A stretch of DNA of 36,036 bases from Burkholderiaceae bacterium (lineage in GTDB: Bacteria; Pseudomonadota; Gammaproteobacteria; Burkholderiales; Burkholderiaceae), in NCBI GenBank assembly GCA_947450225.1, contig CANFUO010000013.1, forward strand, positions 1 through 36,036, written 5' to 3'. The translations under genes were made by a program, and so were the position numbers. This document shows, in pieces, positions 14,493 to 23,129 of this stretch (positions are counted from its first letter, which is position 1; each line of letters starts with the position of its first letter). Under the pieces are notes generated by a model. That model made no database searches and had not been told where the DNA came from. It saw only the letters and a program-made list of their open reading frames with translations.

Positions 14493-15456
14493 GTATCAAC
14501 AAAAAGCAATTCGTATCATGGAATGGTTGATGCTTATCGCCGCGATTCTCTTGGTGATTATTGGTAAGCTTACTGGCGATACATTCTTTCTTAGATTGGC
14601 AACAGAAGCTTTAATCTTTGGTGGTCTAGCTTTATCTGTCGACCTTCTGCTCGGAATTGTTGGCCTGTTATCACTCGGTCAAGCGTTATATTTTGGTTTT
14701 GGTGCCTATTTATCTGCTGTAATATTGCGTGATTGGATCGCTTCATTTTGGGCATGTATTTTAATTGTGACTTTTGCATCGGCGCTACTTGGATGGATCA
14801 CAAGCTATATCGCACTTCGCTCAAAAGGTGTTTATTTTGCATTGATAAGTTTTGGCCTTGCACAAGTTTTTGCAAAGTCAATCTATAACACGCGATCCTT
14901 AGGAGCATCTGATGGCATGGTTGGTGTGCCAATCATCCAGATTCCTTTACCCTTTATTACACTTAATTTGGGTGACGCAGTTACCTTTTTTGTAATTACT
15001 TTCATATTTATGGGAAGTATTTATTTTGCACTTAAATATTTTTTGTATACACCTTTAGGCAGAATCTGGGCTGGGGTGCGTTCTAACGAATCTCGTTTAC
15101 CTTATTTAGGCTATAACACGGCGGCACCAAAACGCATTGCTTTTATTTTGGCAGCAATGGTTGCTGGTGTTTCAGGCGCTTTATACCCGATGTTGAGAGG
15201 ATTTGTATCTCCTGAACTAATGTACTTTAGTGTTTCGGGGAATGCAGTTATTACAGTTGTATTAGGAGGTGTTGGGACACTCATTGGGCCTCTTTTTGGA
15301 AGTAGTTTATTAATGATATTGAAATCCGTGATTGGGACCTTAACCCTACACCATCATATTGTGATTGGAATGATATTTGTTGTGCTTGTTATCTTTGCGC
15401 CCAAAGGGATTGTTGGGATGTTAAGTACAAAGCTTAAAGAGAGAGGTATGCGATGA
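14485..15456 (+). CDS. HAAT ABC transporter permease, LivM type (system 1)
   Basis: A 323-aa LivM-type permease with about nine membrane segments. The conserved stretch L-S-L-G-Q-A-L-Y-F-G-F-G-A-Y (near 63-76) and the coupling-helix region G-V-R-S-N-E-S-R-L-P-Y-L-G-Y are visible. It overlaps its neighbours by 8 nt (upstream) and 4 nt (downstream), so all five genes of system 1 are translationally coupled or nearly so. Confidence 0.9.
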   Translation: MDKYQQKAIRIMEWLMLIAAILLVIIGKLTGDTFFLRLATEALIFGGLALSVDLLLGIVGLLSLGQALYFGFGAYLSAVILRDWIASFWACILIVTFASALLGWITSYIALRSKGVYFALISFGLAQVFAKSIYNTRSLGASDGMVGVPIIQIPLPFITLNLGDAVTFFVITFIFMGSIYFALKYFLYTPLGRIWAGVRSNESRLPYLGYNTAAPKRIAFILAAMVAGVSGALYPMLRGFVSPELMYFSVSGNAVITVVLGGVGTLIGPLFGSSLLMILKSVIGTLTLHHHIVIGMIFVVLVIFAPKGIVGMLSTKLKERGMR

Positions 15457-16199
15457 GCCTCCCTATATTACAAGCCAAAAGCTTGAATAAGAATTTCGGT
15501 GGTTTGCGAGCCGTTGGGCAGGTAACCTTTGATGTTGACCCATTGGGAGTAACCTCGATTATTGGCCCTAATGGAGCTGGTAAAACAACCCTATTCAATT
15601 TACTTAGTGGATTATATATACCAGATGAAGGTCAGTTATTGATGGGAGGGGAAGATATCACTCAACTAGATCCTGTGGCAAGATTAAGTCGTGGGATGGC
15701 AAGGTCCTTTCAAATCACGAATTTATTTTTTGATTTAACCGTAGAGCAAAACTTACAACTAGCATCTCAAAAATTAGAGTCATGGCCAAAACTATTTTAT
15801 GCAACAAGTAAAAGCCCAGCAACTCTCGAAAGAGCTCAAGAGCTTTTAGAAGAGTTTCACTTGGAGGCGAAGAAGGATGAGCCGGCAGGTGCGCTATCCC
15901 ATGGAGAGCAAAGGCGCCTTGAGATTGCCGTTACCATGGCTTTGAGACCGAAAATATTATTACTTGATGAGCCCACTCAAGGGATGTCTTCAGGTGATAC
16001 GCAGGAGACCTCACAATTAATTGCGCAATTAGCAAAAAACGTCACAATTTTATTGATCGAGCATGATGTTGAATTAGTCATGGATTTATCCAAGCACGTG
16101 ATCGTAATGGCTCAAGGGGAAAAAATTGCAGAGGGAAATCCTCGGGATGTAAGAAGTAATCCAATTGTGCAAACAGCTTACTTTGGAGATGCTGCATGA
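15453..16199 (+). CDS. HAAT ABC transporter ATPase, LivG type (system 1)
   Basis: A 248-aa ABC ATPase with Walker A G-P-N-G-A-G-K-T-T (38-46), signature L-S-H-G-E-Q (148-153), Walker B I-L-L-L-D-E-P (168-174) and switch His204 (I-E-H-D). All catalytic parts are intact. It pairs with the LivF-type ATPase encoded next, with a 4-nt overlap on each side. Confidence 0.92.
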   Translation: MSLPILQAKSLNKNFGGLRAVGQVTFDVDPLGVTSIIGPNGAGKTTLFNLLSGLYIPDEGQLLMGGEDITQLDPVARLSRGMARSFQITNLFFDLTVEQNLQLASQKLESWPKLFYATSKSPATLERAQELLEEFHLEAKKDEPAGALSHGEQRRLEIAVTMALRPKILLLDEPTQGMSSGDTQETSQLIAQLAKNVTILLIEHDVELVMDLSKHVIVMAQGEKIAEGNPRDVRSNPIVQTAYFGDAA

Positions 16200-16909
16200 G
16201 TCTACTGCAACTCAAAGATATTCATACGTATATTGGGTTATCTCACATCCTACAGGGCGTAGATATAGAAATTGCTGCAGGTGAAGTCGTTGGCCTGTTT
16301 GGACGTAATGGAGTTGGTAAAACAACCATCATTAAAACCATTGCGGGATGGTTGCCGCCTAGTCAAGGGGAAATCACTTTTCAAGGAAAAAATATTGCAG
16401 GAGTGCCTAGTGAAAAAATTGCGAGATTGGGAGTTGCGCTAGTACCAGAGGATCGGCGGATATTTTCTGGGCTCACAGTAGAAGACAATTTAAAAATGGG
16501 CCTTATGCAACTTCCTGCTAGTGTTCGATCAAAACACAAATCTAAAATTGTAGAAGTTTATGAGCAATTTCCTCGGCTCTTAGAACGCAAAAACCAATTA
16601 GGCAATACTTTGTCAGGCGGTGAGCAGCAAATGTTAGCTATTGCTAGAGCTTTGATAGGCTCTCCTAAATTGATTCTAATAGACGAGCCGACTGAGGGCC
16701 TTGCGCCCATGATAGTGGCAGAAATATTTGCCTTGCTAAAAAAACTAAAAGAACAAGGCGTCTCAATATTGTTGATAGAACAAAATGTTCATAAAGCATT
16801 GAAGTTATGTGATCGACATTATGCGATAGAGCGTGGTCGAGTTGTAGATCAGGGAAGTTCAAATCAACAAGAGGACATCCTTAGATTAATGAAGAATATT
16901 GCTGTTTAG
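16196..16909 (+). CDS. HAAT ABC transporter ATPase, LivF type (system 1)
   Basis: A 237-aa ABC ATPase with Walker A G-R-N-G-V-G-K-T-T (36-44), signature L-S-G-G-E-Q (139-144) and Walker B L-I-D-E-P (ending P165). It completes import system 1 (binding protein, LivH, LivM, LivG, LivF). A 79-nt gap to the next binding-protein gene is the largest internal gap of the operon and could hold a secondary promoter, though I see no good one. Confidence 0.92.
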   Translation: MSLLQLKDIHTYIGLSHILQGVDIEIAAGEVVGLFGRNGVGKTTIIKTIAGWLPPSQGEITFQGKNIAGVPSEKIARLGVALVPEDRRIFSGLTVEDNLKMGLMQLPASVRSKHKSKIVEVYEQFPRLLERKNQLGNTLSGGEQQMLAIARALIGSPKLILIDEPTEGLAPMIVAEIFALLKKLKEQGVSILLIEQNVHKALKLCDRHYAIERGRVVDQGSSNQQEDILRLMKNIAV

Positions 16910-16988
16910 GCAAGATATAAGTTTAGGTAGTAATTATTAGCGAGTAGTCGACTGAAGTTTTCATTTATAAATAACAAAGGGGGGGCGC

Positions 16989-18203
16989 ATGAAAAGTTAT
17001 CGAACAATAGTTTCTGCAACGGTGGCGTTATTTTTATGTCTAGGATTTACTTTTAACAGTTATGCAAAATTAGGTTCCTGTAATGATCCTATTTTATTGG
17101 GTACAACAATCTCAGAAACAGGGCCATTTTCTACGCTGGCAGATAGATGGCGAAAAATGACTGAGGTTTTTGCGGAAGAGCTGAATAAATCAGGAGGGGT
17201 ATTTGTAAAAAACTGTAATAAAAAAGTTCCAATTAAGTTTGTTATCTATGACGATCAAAGTGTTCCAGCTACAGCGGTATCACTTTTCGAAAAAATGGCG
17301 ACAGTAGACAATGTTGATTTTTTCGTTGGTCCGGATTGGTCTTCTTTGGGAGGGCCTGTCCCCCCCTTGGCGGATAAACATCAGATACCCATGGTCATGT
17401 CAAACGTTGCAACACCTTCCGTTTATGATCGTGGATTAAAGTATATTTGGGGTACTCCATATCCCGTAGTTCCACGTTGGTCTGAGCGTTACTTTGATAT
17501 GTTGTCAACAGTTGAGCCCAAACCAAAAAGTATTTACTTTATTACACATGACAATCCAGTAACAAAAGGAATCACTGGTTTTTGGTCTAAAAAGGCAGAA
17601 GCTCAGGGTATCAAGGTGATTGGTGAAGATCTGTTTTCGCAGGACACCAAAGACTTTACTGCATTGTTAGCTAAAGTGCGTGCAGCTAAACCAGACATTA
17701 TTTACATTAGTTCATTTGATGGCCCATCTGTTTCGTTAGTACAGCAAATTCGGAAGATGAAAATTAAAGTCATGGATGTTCACCATGCATTTTTATCTGG
17801 AGCGCTTTATAAACAAGTTGGAGATGACATTCAGGGCATGACAGGAGAGTTGCCGTGGTATCCGGGTGTTAAAGGTGATTACAGTGAGTTTGTCGAAGTT
17901 GTCCTTGCCAAATCAAATGTCAATATGTTTGATTACCCATTTAGTTTGGGACGTATTGGTGCTTACTTAACCATGATTCAGGCGATTGAAAAAGCTGGCG
18001 CTATAGATCGTGAATTAGTTAAAAATGCCCTATTTAAAGGAACCTTTAAGTCACCCGCAGGAAATATTGTATTTGATGAAAGGGGCTTTCCTAACAATGG
18101 AGCCTTTACGGTGCAAATGCAACAAGGTGGAAAAGTTGTTGTTGTCTGGCCCAAGGAGGCAGCCACAGGTAAATTGGTTTGGCCTTCACCATCTTGGCAA
18201 TAA
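16989..18203 (+). CDS. HAAT-type ABC transporter substrate-binding protein (system 2)
   Basis: A 404-aa periplasmic binding protein, distantly related to the system 1 protein. The signal peptide ends near A-26 (N-S-Y-A). The mature part opens L-G-S-C-N-D-P-I-L-L-G-T-T-I-S-E-T-G-P-F and has a second Cys at V-K-N-C-N-K, a likely disulfide pair absent from the first system. An unusually long purine-rich ribosome site (AAAGGGGGGG) precedes the ATG. Being different from system 1, it probably binds a different member of the substrate series; the ligand is unknown. Confidence 0.87.
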   Translation: MKSYRTIVSATVALFLCLGFTFNSYAKLGSCNDPILLGTTISETGPFSTLADRWRKMTEVFAEELNKSGGVFVKNCNKKVPIKFVIYDDQSVPATAVSLFEKMATVDNVDFFVGPDWSSLGGPVPPLADKHQIPMVMSNVATPSVYDRGLKYIWGTPYPVVPRWSERYFDMLSTVEPKPKSIYFITHDNPVTKGITGFWSKKAEAQGIKVIGEDLFSQDTKDFTALLAKVRAAKPDIIYISSFDGPSVSLVQQIRKMKIKVMDVHHAFLSGALYKQVGDDIQGMTGELPWYPGVKGDYSEFVEVVLAKSNVNMFDYPFSLGRIGAYLTMIQAIEKAGAIDRELVKNALFKGTFKSPAGNIVFDERGFPNNGAFTVQMQQGGKVVVVWPKEAATGKLVWPSPSWQ

Positions 18204-18206
18204 ATA

Positions 18207-19082
18207 ATGATATCTATTGAGGTTCTAGCCCAAGTTATTTTGGGGGGAGTGTTAATTGGAGGCTTATATGCGCTCGTTGCATTTGGCCTATCTTTAATAT
18301 ATGGCGTGGTTAAAATATTAAATTTTTCCCATGGCACACTCCTTTCTATAGGGGGGGTTCTTGCTTCAACCATATATGCTTCGTGGGGCATTTCCCCTTG
18401 GTTGATTTCGTTATTAATGACGCCTTTATTTTTTGCTTATGGGTATCTATTTTTTAAATACTTGCTTGAGCCACTAAGTAAGCGAAATCATTTTGAATCC
18501 ACTGTCGGTACGGTATTGATTACTGTAGGAGCTTTATTAATCATGAGTGATTTAACGGCGAAGTTTGCCGGATCAACGCAAAAAAATATTAATCTACAGT
18601 TTGATACTTTTGAAGTTGCGGGCGTTATTATTTCAACCACCCAAATCATTATATTAATAGGAATTATTCTATTAACCTTGGGCCTTCATTATTTTTTAAA
18701 GTTAACTTGGTTCGGTCGGGCTGTAAAAGCAGTTACTCAAGATCCGATTGGCGCCAAAATATGTGGAGTTAATAGTGGAAAGATTAAAGCGACCACATTT
18801 GCATTTGGTTCGGCAACCGTATTCTTGGCCTCTATTTTATATGTTCTGTCATTTCCAGTGGACCCGTATATTGGGTTTGGGCTAACTGTAAAAGCATTCA
18901 CGATTATTATTTTGGGCGGAATTGGGAACCTGCCTGGGGCACTTTTGGCGGGTATTTTTATAGGCGTTGCTGAGGGTTTAACAGGCTTATTTTGGAAGCC
19001 TGAGTGGGCGCCAGCTTTAAGCGTGATTCTTCTATTAGTTATTTTGATTATTTTTCCACAGGGTTTTCAAAAATCTAAATAA
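18207..19082 (+). CDS. HAAT ABC transporter permease, LivH type (system 2)
   Basis: A 291-aa LivH-type permease with about eight hydrophobic helices, opening G-G-V-L-I-G-G-L-Y-A-L-V-A-F-G-L-S-L-I-Y-style. The coupling region R-A-V-K-A-V-T-Q-D-P-I-G-A-K-I-C-G-V is present. It starts 3 nt after the binding protein stop and ends 1 nt before the fused permease/ATPase gene. Confidence 0.9.
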   Translation: MISIEVLAQVILGGVLIGGLYALVAFGLSLIYGVVKILNFSHGTLLSIGGVLASTIYASWGISPWLISLLMTPLFFAYGYLFFKYLLEPLSKRNHFESTVGTVLITVGALLIMSDLTAKFAGSTQKNINLQFDTFEVAGVIISTTQIIILIGIILLTLGLHYFLKLTWFGRAVKAVTQDPIGAKICGVNSGKIKATTFAFGSATVFLASILYVLSFPVDPYIGFGLTVKAFTIIILGGIGNLPGALLAGIFIGVAEGLTGLFWKPEWAPALSVILLLVILIIFPQGFQKSK

Positions 19083-19083
19083 T

Positions 19084-20871
19084 ATGAACTCATCACAAAT
19101 TAATATTCCACTCTCCCTCTTGAGCCTTTTAGTTATAGGAGCTTTATTAGGCGTTGTCCAATTTGGTAATGCGTATTTAATTTCTTTTATATTCACCATA
19201 TTAATTTATTACATTCTTGCTCAGAGTTGGGATTGGATTGCTGGTGAGATGGGATACGTTAATCTGGGGCATTACTGTTTCTATGGAATTGGTTCATACG
19301 CCTTTGGTATTTTTCTGGTGGCAGGTCAATTGTCAGTGACGTCAATGGCTCTTACTGTACTTATAACCTGCGGCGTTGCGGCGATTATTGCTTATCCACT
19401 CTATCGATTGAAAGGAGACTATTTTGCATTTGCAACCCTTGCCTTATTACCATTAATGGAAGTGCTTGCATACAACATGTCTTTTATTACAAATGGTGCT
19501 GAAGGGATTGTTTTTCCGATTCAAAAGGTGACATCGTTAACCTATGTTTTAGCCTTGGCTTTATGCTTTGCTAGTTTTGTCCTTACCTTACTGATTAACC
19601 GTAGTCGTTTTGGCTATGCTTTACGCGCAATACGAAATGATGAAGAAGTTTCTGAGGTAATTGGCATTAAAATTTTCCCATATAAAGTGAAAGTCTTAGT
19701 GATATCGGCAGTATTTGCTGGCTTAGCTGGGGCATTGCAAGGTTGGCAATTGAGCTATATCGATCCAGGGAGTGTATTTGGACTAAATGTCGCACTAGTT
19801 CCAATTGCTATGGTGTTATTTGGCGGATCTGGAATGCGGTGGGGACCGCTGGTCGGAGTCATTCTTTTGGCATGTATCCAACACTGGATGCTCGTCAATC
19901 TAAAGATGCTACAAACGACAATTTACGGATTAATTATTTTATGTATTGGTCGTTTTATGCCAGGTGGTCTGCTTCGAGCAAGCTGGATTAAAAATACTAG
20001 AGTATTACGTTTTTTAAGTAAAGAACATCATGAATATATGATTAGCCAACTTGAGAAGAACGTTATTTTATCAACGGCTACAACCGTGTCATTAAAAGAT
20101 ATTTTGGGAATCAAAACACCGAATAGTCAATTACCTATTTTGGAGTGTTTACATATTACTAAATCATTCGGCGGCAATATGGCTCTTGATGACGTAAGCT
20201 TTACGGTGAATCAAGGTGAAATTATTGGTTTAATAGGGGCAAACGGCTCAGGAAAAACAACACTGTTTAATTGCATTTCAAGAGTGTTTCAACCAAGCAG
20301 TGGTCAAATTCAATTTTTAGGTCAAGATTTATCTGATAAAACCCGAGATGAAATTGCTCAAATGGGTATTGGTAGGACGTATCAGTTGCCTAGGCCTTTT
20401 GGTGATCTTACAGTTTTAGAGAATCTGGCTATGCCTTTGATGTTTGGTGGAAAAGGGATGACTCCACAACAAGCACTTATCACTGCACGGGCGCTTTCTG
20501 ATTTCATTAAACTCACTGATAAAGAAATGTCTCGTTCTGACTCTCTTTCCTTGCAAGAAAAAAAAGCAATTGAGTTTGGTCGGGCTTTAGCGTTAAGACC
20601 TAGTCTTTTACTCGTGGATGAAGTTGCCTCAGGACTTACGCCGATTGAAGTAAATCAATTTGTAGAGCATATTCGAACCATTAGGGATCAGTACGGCGTT
20701 ACTGTCATTTGGGTGGAACATATATTTTCTGCGCTTACTCAAGTGGTTGATCGATTAATCGTTTTAGATACTGGCCGCCTGGTTGCTGACGGACCTTTGG
20801 CAGAGGTTTTAAAAGATGAAAAAGTGATCGCTAGTTATCTTGGAAATACTAAGGGAGATATAAATGCTTGA
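19084..20871 (+). CDS. Fused LivM permease - LivG ATPase (system 2)
   Basis: A 595-aa fusion: LivM-type membrane part (about 1-310), a linker (about 311-350), then an ABC ATPase. Walker A is G-A-N-G-S-G-K-T-T (385-393). The signature reads L-S-L-Q-E (488-492) where L-S-G-G-Q is expected, so the key Gly is replaced. Walker B ends V-D-E-V (D512, E513) instead of D-E-P; the catalytic Glu is kept and H-loop His is present in V-E-H-I. LivM-LivG fusions are known in this transporter class; the degenerate signature suggests that one of the two ATP sites is weak. There is no frameshift or stop at the junction. It overlaps the next ATPase by 8 nt. Confidence 0.9.
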   Translation: MNSSQINIPLSLLSLLVIGALLGVVQFGNAYLISFIFTILIYYILAQSWDWIAGEMGYVNLGHYCFYGIGSYAFGIFLVAGQLSVTSMALTVLITCGVAAIIAYPLYRLKGDYFAFATLALLPLMEVLAYNMSFITNGAEGIVFPIQKVTSLTYVLALALCFASFVLTLLINRSRFGYALRAIRNDEEVSEVIGIKIFPYKVKVLVISAVFAGLAGALQGWQLSYIDPGSVFGLNVALVPIAMVLFGGSGMRWGPLVGVILLACIQHWMLVNLKMLQTTIYGLIILCIGRFMPGGLLRASWIKNTRVLRFLSKEHHEYMISQLEKNVILSTATTVSLKDILGIKTPNSQLPILECLHITKSFGGNMALDDVSFTVNQGEIIGLIGANGSGKTTLFNCISRVFQPSSGQIQFLGQDLSDKTRDEIAQMGIGRTYQLPRPFGDLTVLENLAMPLMFGGKGMTPQQALITARALSDFIKLTDKEMSRSDSLSLQEKKAIEFGRALALRPSLLLVDEVASGLTPIEVNQFVEHIRTIRDQYGVTVIWVEHIFSALTQVVDRLIVLDTGRLVADGPLAEVLKDEKVIASYLGNTKGDINA

Positions 20872-21571
20872 AGTAAAAAATATTGAGCTTAGTCATGGAA
20901 AACTACAGGTGTTATGGGACATTAGTTTGACTGTTGGAGAGGGCGAGTGTGTCGGGTTACTGGGCGCCAATGGGGCAGGTAAGTCGAGCACAATGGGCGC
21001 CCTTATGGGCATCTATCCACTTCAGTCAGGGTCGATCACTTTTTTAGGCAAATCAATCACAGAGTTTGAAGTTAATGAGTTGATTATGTTAGGAATTGCC
21101 TTAGTTCCTGAGGGGAGAAAACTGTTCACGCAGATGACGGTTGAAGAAAATTTAATGATGGGCGCTTACATTAAAGGGAAGCGTGCGTCTATTGACGCGG
21201 GACTAGAAAGCGTCTATTCATTATTCCCTATTTTGAAAGAAAAGCGCCTGCAAATGGCGGGCCAACTCAGTGGCGGGCAACAGCAAATGGTCACCATTGG
21301 ACGGGCATTAATGTCAAAGCCAAAAATGTTGTTGTTAGATGAGCCATTTATTGGTGTAGCCCCTAAATTAGTTATAGAGATTATGCAGGCCCTAAGAGAA
21401 ATTAATCAGGGCGGCGTAAGTATGATTTTGGTAGAGCAGAATGTGCACCGCGCTTTAGAGTTTGTAACACGTGCGTATGTTATTGAAAATGGTAGAAACG
21501 TGTTGGAAGGTGATGCAAAGCTAATACTTTCAGATGAACATTTCCAAGAAAAATTTTTAGGCATACATTAA
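20864..21571 (+). CDS. HAAT ABC transporter ATPase, LivF type (system 2)
   Basis: A 235-aa ABC ATPase with canonical Walker A G-A-N-G-A-G-K-S-S (34-42), signature L-S-G-G-Q (135-139) and Walker B L-L-L-D-E-P (to P161). It partners with the ATPase domain of the fused protein, whose signature is degenerate; this subunit supplies the canonical one. It is 18 nt upstream of the membrane hydroxylase gene, tying transport to oxidation. Confidence 0.92.
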   Translation: MLEVKNIELSHGKLQVLWDISLTVGEGECVGLLGANGAGKSSTMGALMGIYPLQSGSITFLGKSITEFEVNELIMLGIALVPEGRKLFTQMTVEENLMMGAYIKGKRASIDAGLESVYSLFPILKEKRLQMAGQLSGGQQQMVTIGRALMSKPKMLLLDEPFIGVAPKLVIEIMQALREINQGGVSMILVEQNVHRALEFVTRAYVIENGRNVLEGDAKLILSDEHFQEKFLGIH

Positions 21572-21589
21572 AGAGAAAAAGGATATACC

Positions 21590-22363
21590 ATGCAATCGAA
21601 TCAAGCAATATTTCAGCGATCCAAAAAATATAGGGAAGAGTATGTAGATTCAACTCCATCTTGGTATCGTGGCGAATATCATTTAGCGTTTACGTTGGTT
21701 TTTACCGGTTCAGTTTTACTGTATTCTTTATCAAAAATTCATGATTTAACCAATCCAGAGTTATGGTCTATTATCCCAATGTTTTTATTCGGCAATTGGG
21801 CTGAGTGGGCTGGCCACCGCTATATTTTGCATAATCCTAATGGCCCTTTAAAGGCTGTATATAAGCGCCACGTAGGGACGCATCACCAATTTTTTACCCA
21901 TCTAACCTTAGATTACAAGGGTCATAAAGATTGGCGTGCATTATTGTTCCCACCCTTTGCACCTGTACTTTTTGTTCTTTCAGCAATACCTTTGGTCATT
22001 CTTGGGGGACTCATATTTTCATCTAATGTGGCCTATATTATGATGGCAACCATTGCTACTTATTATTTAATGTATGAAGGGATGCATACTTTATCGCACA
22101 TTGAAAATAGCCCATTTTTGGATAAATTTCCGCTGCTAAATACAGTTCGAAGAATGCATGTGGCACACCATAATCCAGAGTTTATGCACAAATACAACTT
22201 TAACTTAACTTTTCCAATTTGTGACTTGTTATTTGGCACAAGTGATGCAAAAGTTGGTTTATTAAGGGGATTATTGTGCGGAATGTCTGAAAGGTATATT
22301 CGCCCAGATTTAAAAACTATTACCGATCAACAAAAACAATCAAAAGAGGCCGTCAATGAGTGA
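21590..22363 (+). CDS. Membrane di-iron hydroxylase (fatty acid hydroxylase/sterol desaturase superfamily)
   Basis: A 257-aa membrane protein with the His clusters of the non-heme di-iron hydroxylase superfamily: H76-R-Y-I-L-H81, H94-V-G-T-H98-H99, H104, H166-T-L-S-H170, H190-V-A-H193-H194. Hydrophobic segments lie near 33-50, 58-72, 122-145 and 147-163. These enzymes use O2 and electrons to hydroxylate C-H bonds, often methyl or methylene groups. It overlaps the SDR gene by 8 nt and is followed by an aldehyde dehydrogenase, so a CH3 to CH2OH to CHO to COOH sequence is the natural reading. The substrate is not known; its place inside a furoate-type operon suggests a methyl- or alkyl-furan. 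An electron donor is not encoded beside it. Confidence 0.82.
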   Translation: MQSNQAIFQRSKKYREEYVDSTPSWYRGEYHLAFTLVFTGSVLLYSLSKIHDLTNPELWSIIPMFLFGNWAEWAGHRYILHNPNGPLKAVYKRHVGTHHQFFTHLTLDYKGHKDWRALLFPPFAPVLFVLSAIPLVILGGLIFSSNVAYIMMATIATYYLMYEGMHTLSHIENSPFLDKFPLLNTVRRMHVAHHNPEFMHKYNFNLTFPICDLLFGTSDAKVGLLRGLLCGMSERYIRPDLKTITDQQKQSKEAVNE

Positions 22364-23120
22364 GTTAGTTCTTAAAAATAAAGTAGCTATTGTGACTGGA
22401 GCAGCACAGGGTATTGGAGCGCATTATGCGCAGGTTTTAGGTAAAGCTGGAGCTAAGGTCGTGGTTACAGATGTTTCTTCTACTGATGCTATCTGCGCAA
22501 CTCTTAAAGCTCAGGGCGTTGAAGTCCTGGGGCTACATACTGATGTAACGAGTGCAAGCTCTTGTTCAGAAATGGTGCAGCATGCCATCGCTCAATATGG
22601 GCGAGTTGATGTGTTGGTAAATAACGCTGCTTTATTTGGTAAGTTAAGTCTTAAGCCCTTTGAGCAGATTGAAACCGATGAATGGGATGCTGTGATGCGG
22701 GTCAATGTTCGTGGTGTGTTTGAATGCGTAAAGGCAGTCAGTCCTGTGATGCGTAAACAAAAGTCTGGTTCGATTATAAATATTGCTTCTGGTACTGTTT
22801 TTAAAGGCTCTCCTATGATGTTGCATTATGTAACATCGAAAGGCGCAATTGTTGCGATGTCGCGCTCACTTGCTAGGGAGTTAGGTGATGATGGTATTCG
22901 GGTAAATACGATGGCGCCAGGCTTAGTCCTCAGTGATAACGTACTTGACAATCCAGCATGGCAGGGAGCGATTGCTGCTAACAATATTGCTAGCCGCGCT
23001 TTAAAGCGCGAAGCAGTTCCAAGTGATTTAGCAGGAAGTCTAATTTATTTTGCAAGCGATGCAAGCTTATTTGTTACAGGCCAAGTGCTTGTGATTGATG
23101 GCGGCTCAGTGATGCATTAA
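22356..23120 (+). CDS. Short-chain dehydrogenase/reductase (probable alcohol dehydrogenase)
   Basis: A 254-aa classical SDR. Cofactor motif T-G-A-A-Q-G-I-G (14-21), N-N-A-A (89-92), catalytic S145, Y158 and K162 (Y-V-T-S-K). D39 at the end of the second strand favours NAD over NADP. The ending V-T-G-Q-V-L-V-I-D-G-G is typical of the family. Lying between a hydroxylase and an aldehyde dehydrogenase, it probably oxidises the newly formed alcohol to an aldehyde. It has an 8-nt overlap with the hydroxylase gene. Confidence 0.87.
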   Translation: MSELVLKNKVAIVTGAAQGIGAHYAQVLGKAGAKVVVTDVSSTDAICATLKAQGVEVLGLHTDVTSASSCSEMVQHAIAQYGRVDVLVNNAALFGKLSLKPFEQIETDEWDAVMRVNVRGVFECVKAVSPVMRKQKSGSIINIASGTVFKGSPMMLHYVTSKGAIVAMSRSLARELGDDGIRVNTMAPGLVLSDNVLDNPAWQGAIAANNIASRALKREAVPSDLAGSLIYFASDASLFVTGQVLVIDGGSVMH

Positions 23121-23129
23121 GGAAAAAAC

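Noticed and set aside
12422-16909. Plain branched-chain amino acid transporter annotation (livKHMGF)
   Set aside because: The family name comes from E. coli, but the operon context points to aromatic or furanic acids; I kept the family and dropped the amino acid claim.
16910-16988. Internal promoter before ABC system 2
   Set aside because: A TATAAA-like -10 near 16966 exists but no acceptable -35 lies at the right distance; the AT-rich gap explains it.
19990-20200. Frameshift or assembly fusion between permease and ATPase
   Set aside because: The frame is continuous with a plausible linker, and LivM-LivG fusions are known in this transporter class.
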